This document shows, piece after piece, positions 8,180 to 16,890 of a DNA stretch of 64,000 bases. The DNA comes from Microbacterium sp. Yaish 1 (GTDB lineage Bacteria; Actinomycetota; Actinomycetes; Actinomycetales; Microbacteriaceae): positions 930,001 to 994,000 of the forward strand of contig NZ_NPMR01000001.1 in the NCBI RefSeq assembly GCF_002245215.1, read 5' to 3'. Position 1 is the first letter of the stretch. Every line of letters starts with the position of its first letter. Under the pieces are notes generated by a model. That model did not search any database and was not told the origin of the DNA. It saw nothing but the letters and a program-made list of their open reading frames with translations. The position numbers were made by a program, and so were the translations under genes.

Positions 8180-9217
8180 TCAGTCTGCCATCTGCGGCGG
8201 GCTCTCCCGCGTCTCGGAGGGCGCCACGCGATCGAGCCCGGCAAGGGTCGCTTCGTGCTGCGCGATCTCGGCGGCCATCCGCCCGTGCTCGTTGGGCCCG
8301 AGGTGGCTGAGGGGCGAGTGGTAGATGCGCGACGCGTCGTCGGCGGGACAACCGAGCAGAGCGGCCAGCCGTTCGACGATCTCGGCGTCCGATTCGGCGT
8401 CGGCGACGACCTCGGCGATCGCCACGAGCGAGGGGCGCGCCGCCCGCGCCGCCCGGGCAGCGGCGATGCGCTCGGTCAGCATGCGGCGCGTCGCCGCGCG
8501 CCCTCGCCGGGAGTCGCGCCGCGGTGTGCGGGCCCGTCCGAGCTCGATCCGTTCGCGGGTGAGCTCGATCCGGAGCGGCTCGGGATGCAGCCCGAGCCCC
8601 GGGGAGTGCGCGTGCAGCCAGACCGTCCCCGGCTCGAGCTCGTGCCAGATGTCTCTCGACAGGCCCACCGCGACCCGCGCGTAGTCGCCGGGCTCGAGGG
8701 GCACGGCGGCCGGGGTGCCGGAGAGCATGTAGCCGAAGCTGTAGCTCTCGTCGCGTGCGCGGGTGAAGGCGCCCATCGTCTGGAAGTCGTCGCCGGTCGG
8801 CATCCACCGCTCCGTGCCGGTGTTGACGATGTCGACGGCGAAGTCGGTCGCCGTCTCGTCGGCGGCGACGATGCTCGGCCACCGCATGACGAGCCCCGCG
8901 CGCCGCTCGGCCGGGCTCGGCCGCAGGGGAATCGGTTCGTCGTGCAGATGCAGCCCGCGCTCCGGCGTCGCGGGATATCCCTGCCCGGCGAACCACATCC
9001 CCTCGCGCGCGGGGTCGGGCGCCCCGACGAAGGCGGCGCCGTCTGCCTGCCGCAGCACGCGCCAGCCGTCGGCGGGCACATCGGCCGCGTCGGTATACGG
9101 GTCGAGCTGCAGGCCGAGCGAGGTCAACAGCTCCTCGAGCGTCACTCCCGCCTCGGCGAGCGCCGCGGGGTCGACCGGCGAGGAACCGAGCTGGGGCAGA
9201 TCATCCGTGGGGTTCAT
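8180..9217 (-). CDS. Uncharacterised protein with beta-sandwich-like middle and helical C-terminus
   Basis: 345-residue soluble protein; family not recognised. Residues ~50-225 are strand-rich with motifs such as FAVDIVNTGTERWMPTGDDF and YARVAVGLSRDIWHELEPG, reading like an Ig-like or jelly-roll module. Residues ~235-280 are very basic and helical (ARTPRRDSRRGRAATRR). The final 60 residues (EIVERLAALLGCPADDASRI, then PLSHLGPNEHGRMAAEIAQH) recall the helical segment of GyrA/ParC-type proteins that precedes the exit gate, an impression rather than an assignment. The ATG at 9217 is preferred over longer upstream frames. It probably forms an operon with the LuxR-type regulator 22 bases downstream. 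Confidence 0.7.
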   Translation of the reverse strand: MNPTDDLPQLGSSPVDPAALAEAGVTLEELLTSLGLQLDPYTDAADVPADGWRVLRQADGAAFVGAPDPAREGMWFAGQGYPATPERGLHLHDEPIPLRPSPAERRAGLVMRWPSIVAADETATDFAVDIVNTGTERWMPTGDDFQTMGAFTRARDESYSFGYMLSGTPAAVPLEPGDYARVAVGLSRDIWHELEPGTVWLHAHSPGLGLHPEPLRIELTRERIELGRARTPRRDSRRGRAATRRMLTERIAAARAARAARPSLVAIAEVVADAESDAEIVERLAALLGCPADDASRIYHSPLSHLGPNEHGRMAAEIAQHEATLAGLDRVAPSETRESPPQMAD

Positions 9218-9267
9218 CCCGCCATGCTCGCAGGCGCCATGCCGCCATGCCCAGCCCGTCGGGCGAA

Positions 9268-9309
9268 CGGGCGAAGGGCCGGGGACGCCACTCCCCGGCC
9301 CTTCGCCCG
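9268..9309 (-). terminator. Long hairpin terminator of the GH121-like gene
   Basis: Two perfect 17-bp arms (CGGGCGAAGGGCCGGGG and its complement) enclose an 8-base loop. The hairpin starts 26 bases after the minus-strand stop codon at 9336. No clear T-run follows, which is common for actinobacterial terminators. Confidence 0.8.
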
Positions 9310-9335
9310 TGTCGCGCGGCGCGCTGGTCAGACCG

Positions 9336-12300
9336 TCAGGCGAGTCCTCGGCGGTGGCGACGGACGCCGGCGACCGCGAGCGCCAGTCCGAGCAGCAGCG
9401 CCAGAGCGCCCGCTCCAGCGAAGCTCGCGAGTCCGCCGGCATCCTGTCCCGTCGACGCGAGCGGCGGGTTCGCCGACGAGGTCGCGCCGGGAGTGACGAC
9501 CGTCACCTGCGCCGTCAGTTCGCCACCCGGCACGACGAGCGCGACGGTGTGGGTTCCGGCCTCGGCGTAAGCGGGCACCGTGAACACTCCGGATGCGGTT
9601 CCGTCGGCGCCCACCGTGAGGGTGCCCAGTCGTACCGGGGTCGACCGGAACTCGACCGCGAACACGGTCCCCGGCGCCGCACCCGAGACGCTCACCGGCA
9701 GCTGACCGCCCGGCGCGACCTGGCTCACCCCGACGCGCAGCACCTCGGCTCCGGTCAGCGAACCGCTCGGCTCCGAACCCGGTCCGCCGGCGCCGGGGCC
9801 GCCCGCGCCCGGCCCACCGGTTCCCGGCTCGCCCGTGCCCGGGCCGCCGGTGCCCGGATCGACCGCCTTGGCCGGGATCTCGGCCGTCACGACGTCCGAG
9901 ACGTTGCCGGCGACGTCGGTCGCGCGCACCCGCACCGTCGTGGCGGAGTCGCCGACGGCGACAGCGCCGCTCGCCGCCGTCCACGTCCCGTCGCCGAGGC
10001 GGTACTCGACGAGCGCGATGCCGGAATGAGCGTCGCTGCCGCTCGGGGCGATGGTGCGGGCACGATCGTCCCACCCGGTGCTCGCCTCCGGCAAGGCGGC
10101 GTCGCGCCGCACTTCGACGGCGACCTCGTCCGACGCATGGCCGGCGGCATCCGTCGCGCGGAACCGCACCGTCGTCGCACCGTCCGCGTCCACGACCACG
10201 GGAGCCGTGTACGCACCCCAGTCGCCGTCGCCGACCCGCACCTCGAGAGCCGGGGCCGCATCGCGGTCGTCGATGGCGGTCGCCGACACGCTCGGCGACG
10301 CGACGTACCAGCCGCTGGCCGGTGCCGCCGGAGCGACGGCCGCGGTCACGACCGGAGCCTGCGTGTCGGGGACGACCGTCTCGGGCTGCTCCCACACCTG
10401 CCACTCCTTGATGCCGACGCTGCCCTTGCCCTGCTCGGTTCCGACCGGGGTGAGGTTCAGCCGCAGGCGCGTCGTGGTGACGGGGTCGAACTCGACGGTG
10501 TTGAAGGCGTCGGTCGCCGTGCCGTACGCGCCGGTGGCCGTCACGGGTACCCAGGCCTCGGTCTCGGCATCCCAGTACTCCGCTTGCCAGTCCTCGGGCA
10601 CCTCGATGCCGAGTCCCTGCGCGTCGAGGTTCGAGACGAAGTACACCCCGACCGAGCCGACCCGCACCTCCTCGGACCAGTCGTACTGCACCCATTGCGG
10701 CCCCACCTGCGGCCAGACACCCCAGACGTTCGCGTTGTCGCTCGGGGTGACATCGCCCGACGACGTCGGCTGCACGTCGTCGTTCAGCCCGGCGACCGTG
10801 TTCCACGCAGCCGTTCCGGATGCCGTGGGCGTGGCCAGCAGCGCCAGGTTGCGCCGCTGGGTGCCGTCGGCCTCGGGCACGACCCGCTCGATCGTCTCCG
10901 AGACGTTGCCCGCGGCATCCGTCGCCCGCAGCTCGACGCGCGTCTCGTCGAGGCCGACCAGCACACTGCGGGTCAGCGGCGCCCAGTCCTCCTCGTCGCC
11001 GAGGCGGTACTCGATCGAGGCGACGCCCGAGCCGGCATCGGTCGCACTCGCCTTCACGGTGCGCGACACGGCGTCGGCGACCGCCTCGAGGGCGGGAGCG
11101 GTCGTATCGATGCGCACGGGCTGCGCTGCGGCCTCGGAGGTGTTGCCCGCGGCATCCGTCGCCCGCGCCTGCATCGTGTGGTCGCCCTCCGCCGAGACCG
11201 TCACGGGCTCGGTGTAGGTCGCCCACGCCCCCTCGTCGACGCGCACCTCGATGCGCGGCGCCGAGTCGCGGTCGTCGGTCGCCCCGACGGTGACGGTGAC
11301 GTCCTCCCGGTGCCACCCCGATGCGGGCGCAGCGGGCGCGACCTCGAAGGTGATGCTCGGTGCCGTCGTGTCGGCGGCGCCTTCGCCCACGGTCACCGCC
11401 GCCGAAGCCGCCGTGGTGCCGGGCAGGTCGGTCTGCACCGTGCCGCCGACGGTGAACTGACCGGGCTCGGCATACGACGCCGCGTCCACCGCGTCCCACG
11501 TGACCGGCAGGTCTTCGCGCGATCCGTCGTTGTAGAGCACGCCCACTGTCGCCGGGAGGGCCGGAGCGACCTCCGGCAGCGTCCGCACTGCCACCGGGTC
11601 GACCAGGTTGATCTGCCCGGGCGGGGTGGCCCGGACCCACACCGTCGCCTTCGCCGCGACGGGCGAACCCGGGACGATGCCCGACAGCGCGAAGCTGCCT
11701 TCGCCGGCGACCTGCGCGTCGGTGACGGCGGGCCACGCGACGGAGAGGTCTGCCGCGCTGCCGTCGCCGAAGGTCGCGCTCACCGTCTCGGGAAGCTGCG
11801 GCAGCGTGCCCACCGTCGTGCGGATGTCGATCGGCTCGATGGCCACCGGCGCGTCGGCGAAGACGGCCAGCTCGCTGACGGCGACCGCTGCTCGCGCCGA
11901 GCCCGTGCCCGCCGCCTCGAGCACGACCCGCAGGCGCGTCGTGGTCACGGCGTCGAAGGTGACGGCGTTCGAGGCGTCCCGGGCGATCCCGTACTCCGAG
12001 GCTCCGGTGACGTCGGCCCACGCCGACCCGGTCCAGTACTGCGCCTTCCAGGCCCGGGGGACGTTGACGCCACTCGTCGAACCGGCATCCGCCTGGTCGC
12101 GCCAGAAGCTGATCTCCGCTCCCGCGATGCGCTGCGGCGTCGACCATTCGTACTGCAGCCAGCGTGTGGCCGGGTGGTTGCCCGACCAGGTTCCCCAGAT
12201 GTCGCTCTGGGCCCCGCCGGTGAAGAGCACCTTGCCGTCGTTGACAGCGCGCACGTTGTTCCACGACGCGGTGTACTCGGCGGTGGGCACCGCGGCGGGT

Positions 12301-15300
12301 GCGATGTTCACGCCGGCGCCGGCGGGCGCTCCCTGCACGGCGACGTCGGCGAAGGACGTCTTCTCGCCGTCGGACGCGGTCAGGCGCAGCACGTACGCAC
12401 CCTCGGTCGAGAACCGGGCCGTCGTGGTGGCGGCGGTCGCGTCGTCAAAGAGCACGGTGGCTCCCTCCGGCGCGCTCTCGACGGTCCACTGCGCGGTGAG
12501 GTCACCGCCGGGCAGGCCGTCGTCCTTGACGGTTCCGATCAGGGCCGCAGCCCCGCCCGCCGACGCCTGCCGGTTCTCCCAGGCCGTCACGAGGGGCGCC
12601 TGGTTCGTCGACTCGGGCGCCGGAAGACCCGTGCGGAAGACCTGCAGCTCCTTCACGCCGGTCTTCGCGCCGGCGGCGTGGGCGACGGTCAGTCGCACCG
12701 CGTCGCCGGTGACCTCGGGGAACTGGATGCGGTTGTAGTTGGCTCGCGGGTACGCGGGTGTCCGCGCCTGCGACGGGATCATCGTCCACTCGCCGTTCCG
12801 CCGCACCTCGAGGGTGTACACCGAGGGCTCGGCGTATCCGGGCACGGTGGCCGACGACGAGCTGTCGTAGAAGTACACGCGCGCGTCGTCGAACGTCTGC
12901 TCACCGTCGAGCTCGACCGTCAGGGCGTCGATCGGGTTCGGAGAGCCCGCCGTGCCCCAGAAGGGCTCGTTGATCGTGGTGCCGTTGACCGCGCCGGCGG
13001 GTTCGCGACCCGGTGCCGAGAACGTCGCCGACGCGGATGCCGCCAGGTTGGGGCTGCCCGTGCTGGCGGTCTGGATGTCGGCGCCGGCCTTGGCGAAGAG
13101 GTCGACCACGCGCGCGTCGTCGGCGAAGCGCACCTCCTGCGGCGTCTGCACGGCGGAGGAGGTCGCCGTCACGACCGATGCATCGCCGTCGACGATCTCG
13201 ACCGAGCCGGTGGCGGGGTCGTAGACGACGTGGGCGAGGTCGTCGACCGTGAAGGCCAGCTCGCCGTCGAGGAACACCGAGTACCCCTCGGGCACGCTGT
13301 CGCCGTAGTGCCGCTCGCCGCCCGGCTGATCCCATGTCACGGTGAGGTCGCGGTCGCGGTAGCGGATGTTGTTGGCCGTGAAGTGGTCCCAGCCGATCGC
13401 GATCGGGTCGAGCTCGATCTTGGCGTCGCTGCGGGTGCGCACGCCCATCGCGTCCTCGATCATCGTGAAGTTCGTCGCCCCGAGGATCGTGTGGTGGATC
13501 CACGAGCGGTAGTCGATCGTCTGCGGATCGGCCGATCCGTTGGCCCAGAACTCGTTCTGGTCGGGCAGGCGGTTGTCGCCGCCGTTCTGGTAGTGCGCCC
13601 AGGCGTTCCAGTACAGGAGCTTCTTGTACCACTCGGCGTCGATCGCGTCGGTGGGGTACTCGCGCAGCACGGTGCTCAGCATCCGGAACATCACGGTCGA
13701 GTTGATGACCGAGAAGTTGTTGCTGCCCTGACCGCCGGTCGCCGCGTAAGCGGCCTGGTCGGCCTGGTTCGCGGTGTAGAAGGGGAAGATCGGGTACTGC
13801 TCGTCGTCGGCGAAGAGCCGCAGCGCCTCGACGTAGTCGTCGTCGTAGTCGCTGTCACCGGGCTTCGGGACGAGGCCGACGGTGAACGGGTAGTAGTTGT
13901 TGATCTCCTTCCAGGGCACGTGCTCGCCATCGCTGGCCATCGCGTGCTCGAGGAGCTTGCGCTCGGGGTTCCACAGCACGTCCATGACCTGGGTCTTGAT
14001 GTTCTGAGCGAAGGCCTCCATCTCATCGGCCTTGGCGGTGTCGCCGGCGACACGGTACGCCTCGGCTGCGGCGAGCGCGTTGGAGTACAGGTAGGCGTTC
14101 TCGGCGCGGTCCTGGTAGCCGCCCTTCCAGTGGAACGACACCGCGTCGGCGTCGTTTCCGGTCATCGCGCCCCAGTTGTACTCGATGAGCCCGTTGCCGT
14201 TGTTGTCGTAGGCGTCGACGAGGCCCTTCACGTCGTACTCGGCGTACTCGGCGAGGTTCTGCGCGATCGCGGTCGGGCCGCCGTGAAGCTCGTAGGCACG
14301 CCAGGCCGCCTCGGAGATGTACTGCGTGTAGCTGTTCGACCAGTTGGCCGGGTCGCCGGGATTGTCGACGAACTTGTAGCTCTTGCTCGTCTCGCCCGCC
14401 GACACCCACGGCCCGTACGAGTAGATCGGGTCGCGGAAGTACTTGAGGTCGTCGATGAACATGCCCGTGGTGAGCACGATCGAGTTGTTGTACCCGAGCA
14501 CGCCCTCCATCGCCGTGGGGAACTGGTAGGTGTTGCCCGGCATGTCGGCGTCGAGGAAGTTGTAACGCATCAGCCACCAGCGGTAGTAGAGCGTCTTGTC
14601 GATGTTGTCTTCGGGGGTGTCGAGGTACGGCACGTTGTCGGCCCACCACCGGTTGTAGGCGGTGACGTGCGCCGTGTACGCCTCACCGGGCGTCTGTGCG
14701 CGCAGCGCGTCGTAGTCGGTGCGCGAGGCGGCGATCTCGTCGGTGACGAGCGCCAGCTGCACCTTCGTCGAGACCGATCCCCCGGGCGCGACGCTGAGCG
14801 TCCGACTCAGCGTCTCGCCCGCGGGGACGAAGCCGTCACCCGAGAGGCGCGGCGTGAGCTTGGTCAGGTCGTTGAGCGCGGCGACGTGGCCGGTCAGCTC
14901 GTCGCCCTCGGCCGTCGTGGCGTACGGCGACGAGACGACCAGCTCGATGTCGACGGCACCTCCGGTGGCGCGGACGTCGAGGTTCGTCACGAGGACGTTC
15001 GCATCGGTGATGAACTTCGTCTGCACGACCTCGATGCCGGCGGCCGCGTTGCGGTGCACGCTGCGCCAGTAACTCGGGGTCTGCTTCCGCTGCGCGGTGT
15101 CTTCGGTGAGGGGGATGTCGGAGCCGCCGACCCGCGCGGTGATCGTGTAGCCGCCGCGACCGTCGATCGACTCCCAGTAGGCCAGCTGCCCGCCGAAGCC
15201 GAGCACGGACGGGTCGTGCTCCTTCATGAAGGAGGCGCGGCCTCGGGTGAAGAGCCACTGGTTGTTGTCGCCGAAGCTGCCCGCGGTCCCGGTTCGGGCG

Positions 15301-15575
15301 AGCATCTCGTCCATCCAGAAGTCGTTGTCGGGGCTGCTGCCGGCGCCGGCCGCGACGTCGCCGTCGAAGATGCGCAGCAGCTGGTTGCCCGGCGTATAGG
15401 TCACACCGGTGTCGGGTACGGGGTCGGGGCTCCCGGTGAAGGTCGGGTAGCCGATGTCGGTGTTGGCGGCGTGCGCCGGGGCGACCGCGAAGGTCGCCGC
15501 GAGCACGGCCGAGACCGCCGCTGTGGCGATCGCGGTTCGCCCGATGCGACGCGAGGTCGTCGGAGTGCAGTCCAC
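9336..15575 (-). CDS. Secreted, wall-anchored GH121-like beta-L-arabinobiosidase
   Basis: 2079-residue extracellular enzyme. A signal peptide (residues 1-36, ending APAHA) precedes an (alpha/alpha)6-barrel catalytic region (about 40-830). Then come a discoidin/F5-8C-like domain (~840-980), a PKD-like segment, a second discoidin-like domain (~1090-1240), two Big_4 Ig-like domains (~1245-1390), OmpL47-type repeats, a third discoidin-like domain (~1575-1730), more repeats, a Gly-Pro linker (~1907-1935), and LASTG at 2039-2043 followed by a membrane helix and Arg tail: a sortase E type anchor. Candidate catalytic acids are E357, D489 and E675; from memory these match the order and E-to-D spacing of the three acids in Bifidobacterium HypBA2 (GH121). 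GAGAGGAA precedes the GTG start. The nearby ABC genes and GH127 support release of beta-L-arabinobiose from plant glycoproteins. A GH63/MGH1-like activity is the main alternative. Confidence 0.82.
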   Translation of the reverse strand: MDCTPTTSRRIGRTAIATAAVSAVLAATFAVAPAHAANTDIGYPTFTGSPDPVPDTGVTYTPGNQLLRIFDGDVAAGAGSSPDNDFWMDEMLARTGTAGSFGDNNQWLFTRGRASFMKEHDPSVLGFGGQLAYWESIDGRGGYTITARVGGSDIPLTEDTAQRKQTPSYWRSVHRNAAAGIEVVQTKFITDANVLVTNLDVRATGGAVDIELVVSSPYATTAEGDELTGHVAALNDLTKLTPRLSGDGFVPAGETLSRTLSVAPGGSVSTKVQLALVTDEIAASRTDYDALRAQTPGEAYTAHVTAYNRWWADNVPYLDTPEDNIDKTLYYRWWLMRYNFLDADMPGNTYQFPTAMEGVLGYNNSIVLTTGMFIDDLKYFRDPIYSYGPWVSAGETSKSYKFVDNPGDPANWSNSYTQYISEAAWRAYELHGGPTAIAQNLAEYAEYDVKGLVDAYDNNGNGLIEYNWGAMTGNDADAVSFHWKGGYQDRAENAYLYSNALAAAEAYRVAGDTAKADEMEAFAQNIKTQVMDVLWNPERKLLEHAMASDGEHVPWKEINNYYPFTVGLVPKPGDSDYDDDYVEALRLFADDEQYPIFPFYTANQADQAAYAATGGQGSNNFSVINSTVMFRMLSTVLREYPTDAIDAEWYKKLLYWNAWAHYQNGGDNRLPDQNEFWANGSADPQTIDYRSWIHHTILGATNFTMIEDAMGVRTRSDAKIELDPIAIGWDHFTANNIRYRDRDLTVTWDQPGGERHYGDSVPEGYSVFLDGELAFTVDDLAHVVYDPATGSVEIVDGDASVVTATSSAVQTPQEVRFADDARVVDLFAKAGADIQTASTGSPNLAASASATFSAPGREPAGAVNGTTINEPFWGTAGSPNPIDALTVELDGEQTFDDARVYFYDSSSSATVPGYAEPSVYTLEVRRNGEWTMIPSQARTPAYPRANYNRIQFPEVTGDAVRLTVAHAAGAKTGVKELQVFRTGLPAPESTNQAPLVTAWENRQASAGGAAALIGTVKDDGLPGGDLTAQWTVESAPEGATVLFDDATAATTTARFSTEGAYVLRLTASDGEKTSFADVAVQGAPAGAGVNIAPAAVPTAEYTASWNNVRAVNDGKVLFTGGAQSDIWGTWSGNHPATRWLQYEWSTPQRIAGAEISFWRDQADAGSTSGVNVPRAWKAQYWTGSAWADVTGASEYGIARDASNAVTFDAVTTTRLRVVLEAAGTGSARAAVAVSELAVFADAPVAIEPIDIRTTVGTLPQLPETVSATFGDGSAADLSVAWPAVTDAQVAGEGSFALSGIVPGSPVAAKATVWVRATPPGQINLVDPVAVRTLPEVAPALPATVGVLYNDGSREDLPVTWDAVDAASYAEPGQFTVGGTVQTDLPGTTAASAAVTVGEGAADTTAPSITFEVAPAAPASGWHREDVTVTVGATDDRDSAPRIEVRVDEGAWATYTEPVTVSAEGDHTMQARATDAAGNTSEAAAQPVRIDTTAPALEAVADAVSRTVKASATDAGSGVASIEYRLGDEEDWAPLTRSVLVGLDETRVELRATDAAGNVSETIERVVPEADGTQRRNLALLATPTASGTAAWNTVAGLNDDVQPTSSGDVTPSDNANVWGVWPQVGPQWVQYDWSEEVRVGSVGVYFVSNLDAQGLGIEVPEDWQAEYWDAETEAWVPVTATGAYGTATDAFNTVEFDPVTTTRLRLNLTPVGTEQGKGSVGIKEWQVWEQPETVVPDTQAPVVTAAVAPAAPASGWYVASPSVSATAIDDRDAAPALEVRVGDGDWGAYTAPVVVDADGATTVRFRATDAAGHASDEVAVEVRRDAALPEASTGWDDRARTIAPSGSDAHSGIALVEYRLGDGTWTAASGAVAVGDSATTVRVRATDVAGNVSDVVTAEIPAKAVDPGTGGPGTGEPGTGGPGAGGPGAGGPGSEPSGSLTGAEVLRVGVSQVAPGGQLPVSVSGAAPGTVFAVEFRSTPVRLGTLTVGADGTASGVFTVPAYAEAGTHTVALVVPGGELTAQVTVVTPGATSSANPPLASTGQDAGGLASFAGAGALALLLGLALAVAGVRRHRRGLA

Positions 15576-15653
15576 GGTGTCTGTTCCTCTCGGCGCCGCT
15601 CACCGATGAGCGACGCGTGCATGGCAGGCACGCTACCGAGGGCCCGAGATTCT

Positions 15654-15670
15654 CCGCAATCCTTTTCGGG
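15654..15670 (-). promoter_or_regulatory. Operator upstream of GH121-like gene
   Basis: On the minus strand this 17-mer reads CCCGAAAAGGATTGCGG and matches the site at 16796-16812 in 15 of 17 positions. It lies 79 bases before the GH121-like start. The neighbouring TTTCGGTTG is also shared by the two promoters. Confidence 0.7.
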
Positions 15671-15708
15671 CTTTTCGCTCTCAACCGAAAACCGGGAGCC
15701 TACGCCGG

Positions 15709-16731
15709 TCAGCGGTGCGCGATCGTCGATCCGCGGATGACGAGGCGCACAGGCAGCTGGTGCGTCCCCGACTCGGCACTCACGCCGTCGATGGCCTCGA
15801 ACAGACGCTGCGCCGCCTGGCGACCCAGCTGCTGCAGGTTCGCGTCGATGCTCGTGAGGGGCGGGCGGGCGTTCGCGGCGACGATCTCCCAGTTGTCGTA
15901 GCCGATCACGGCGAGATCGCCGGGCACGTCGCGACCGAAATCGCGCGCGGTGTCGAGCACGCCGCGGGCGATCTGGTCGGAGCCGCAGAAGACGGCGTCG
16001 ATGTCGGGATGCCGCTCCAGCAGCATCGCGGCGGCATCCCGGCCCCAGTGCTCGGTCCACGCCGCGAAGAGCGGCTCGCCGACGAAGTCGAGGCCGGCGT
16101 CGGCGAGCGCCGCCCGGGCACCCGCGACGCGGTCTTGCGCAGCGGCGTAGGTCGGGTCGCCCGAGATGTGGGCGATGCGGGTGCGGCCGCACGAGAGCAG
16201 ATGCTCGATCGCGAGGCGTCCGCCCGCGTGATTGTCGGGCGTGAGCGAGACATCGCGGGGGTCGTCCGACGGCGAGTAGGCGTAGACCACGGGCACCGGC
16301 AGCTCCTGGCCGAGCGATGGCCGGGGGTCGGTCTGACGCCCCACGACGATGATGCCGTCGACGCGCCGGCTGAGGAGGGCGCGCAGGTGATGCTGCTCGC
16401 GGATGGCGTCGCCGCGGGCGTCGCAGAGGAAGACGTTCACCTGGCCCGCGCCGAAGGCGTCTTCGGCGCCCATGAGGATCGGCAGCACGAAACGGCCCTC
16501 GAGGTCGCTCGTGAGCAGTCCGACGGTGCCGGTCCGGCCCGCCAGGAGGCCGCGGGCCATCGCGTTCGGCGTGAAGGTGAGCTCCTCCGCGGCGGCCATC
16601 ACGCGGCGGCGCGTGCTGGGCGCCACGTCGCCGCGTCCGTTCAGGGCTTTGGATGCCGTCGCGATCGACACCCCCGCACGCTGGGCGACGTCGCTGAGGG
16701 TGGCGGCGCGGGCCGGGTCGGTCGAGGGCAT
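15709..16731 (-). CDS. LacI-family regulator of the arabinofuranoside locus
   Basis: 340-residue repressor. The LacI helix-turn-helix is at residues ~9-35 (ATLSDVAQRAGVSIATASKA, then LNGRGDVAPSTRRRV), followed by the hinge (FTPNAMARGLLAGRTGTVGL) and a periplasmic-binding-protein-like sugar domain ending in VIGYDNWEIV. The ATG at 16731 is taken because GGAG lies upstream and the N-terminus then has normal length; an in-frame ATG at 16749 is possible. It sits between the divergent transporter operon and the co-directional GH121-like gene, and a 17-bp motif occurs in front of both. It probably releases DNA on binding L-arabinose or an arabino-oligosaccharide. Confidence 0.92.
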   Translation of the reverse strand: MPSTDPARAATLSDVAQRAGVSIATASKALNGRGDVAPSTRRRVMAAAEELTFTPNAMARGLLAGRTGTVGLLTSDLEGRFVLPILMGAEDAFGAGQVNVFLCDARGDAIREQHHLRALLSRRVDGIIVVGRQTDPRPSLGQELPVPVVYAYSPSDDPRDVSLTPDNHAGGRLAIEHLLSCGRTRIAHISGDPTYAAAQDRVAGARAALADAGLDFVGEPLFAAWTEHWGRDAAAMLLERHPDIDAVFCGSDQIARGVLDTARDFGRDVPGDLAVIGYDNWEIVAANARPPLTSIDANLQQLGRQAAQRLFEAIDGVSAESGTHQLPVRLVIRGSTIAHR

Positions 16732-16766
16732 CCTGATCCGTTTCTCCATCGTTATCCGAGGGCGTC

Positions 16767-16812
16767 TTGACGACGGCCTAGACACACGTTACCTTCCCGA
16801 AAGGGATTTCGG
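16767..16812 (+). promoter_or_regulatory. Promoter and LacI operator of the transporter operon
   Basis: TTGACG (16767-16772), a 17-base spacer and TACCTT (16790-16795) form a sigma-70-type promoter. Directly downstream, CCGAAA-GGGA-TTTCGG (16797-16812) is a perfect palindrome that would cover the transcription start. The 17-mer 16796-16812 recurs upstream of the GH121-like gene. Confidence 0.75.
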
Positions 16813-16890
16813 TTGTTTCGAATCCCTCCCACACCGGCGGTGCCCGCCCGAACGGCGCAGCCGCTCAATGAAGAGCAAGAGGAGACTGCA

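Noticed and set aside
8763-15740. A 2325-codon open frame on the plus strand opposite the GH121-like gene
   Set aside because: It is antisense to a protein with a signal peptide, recognisable domains and a wall anchor. Its product is Arg-, Asp- and Val-rich with no domain, which is typical of shadow frames in GC-rich DNA.
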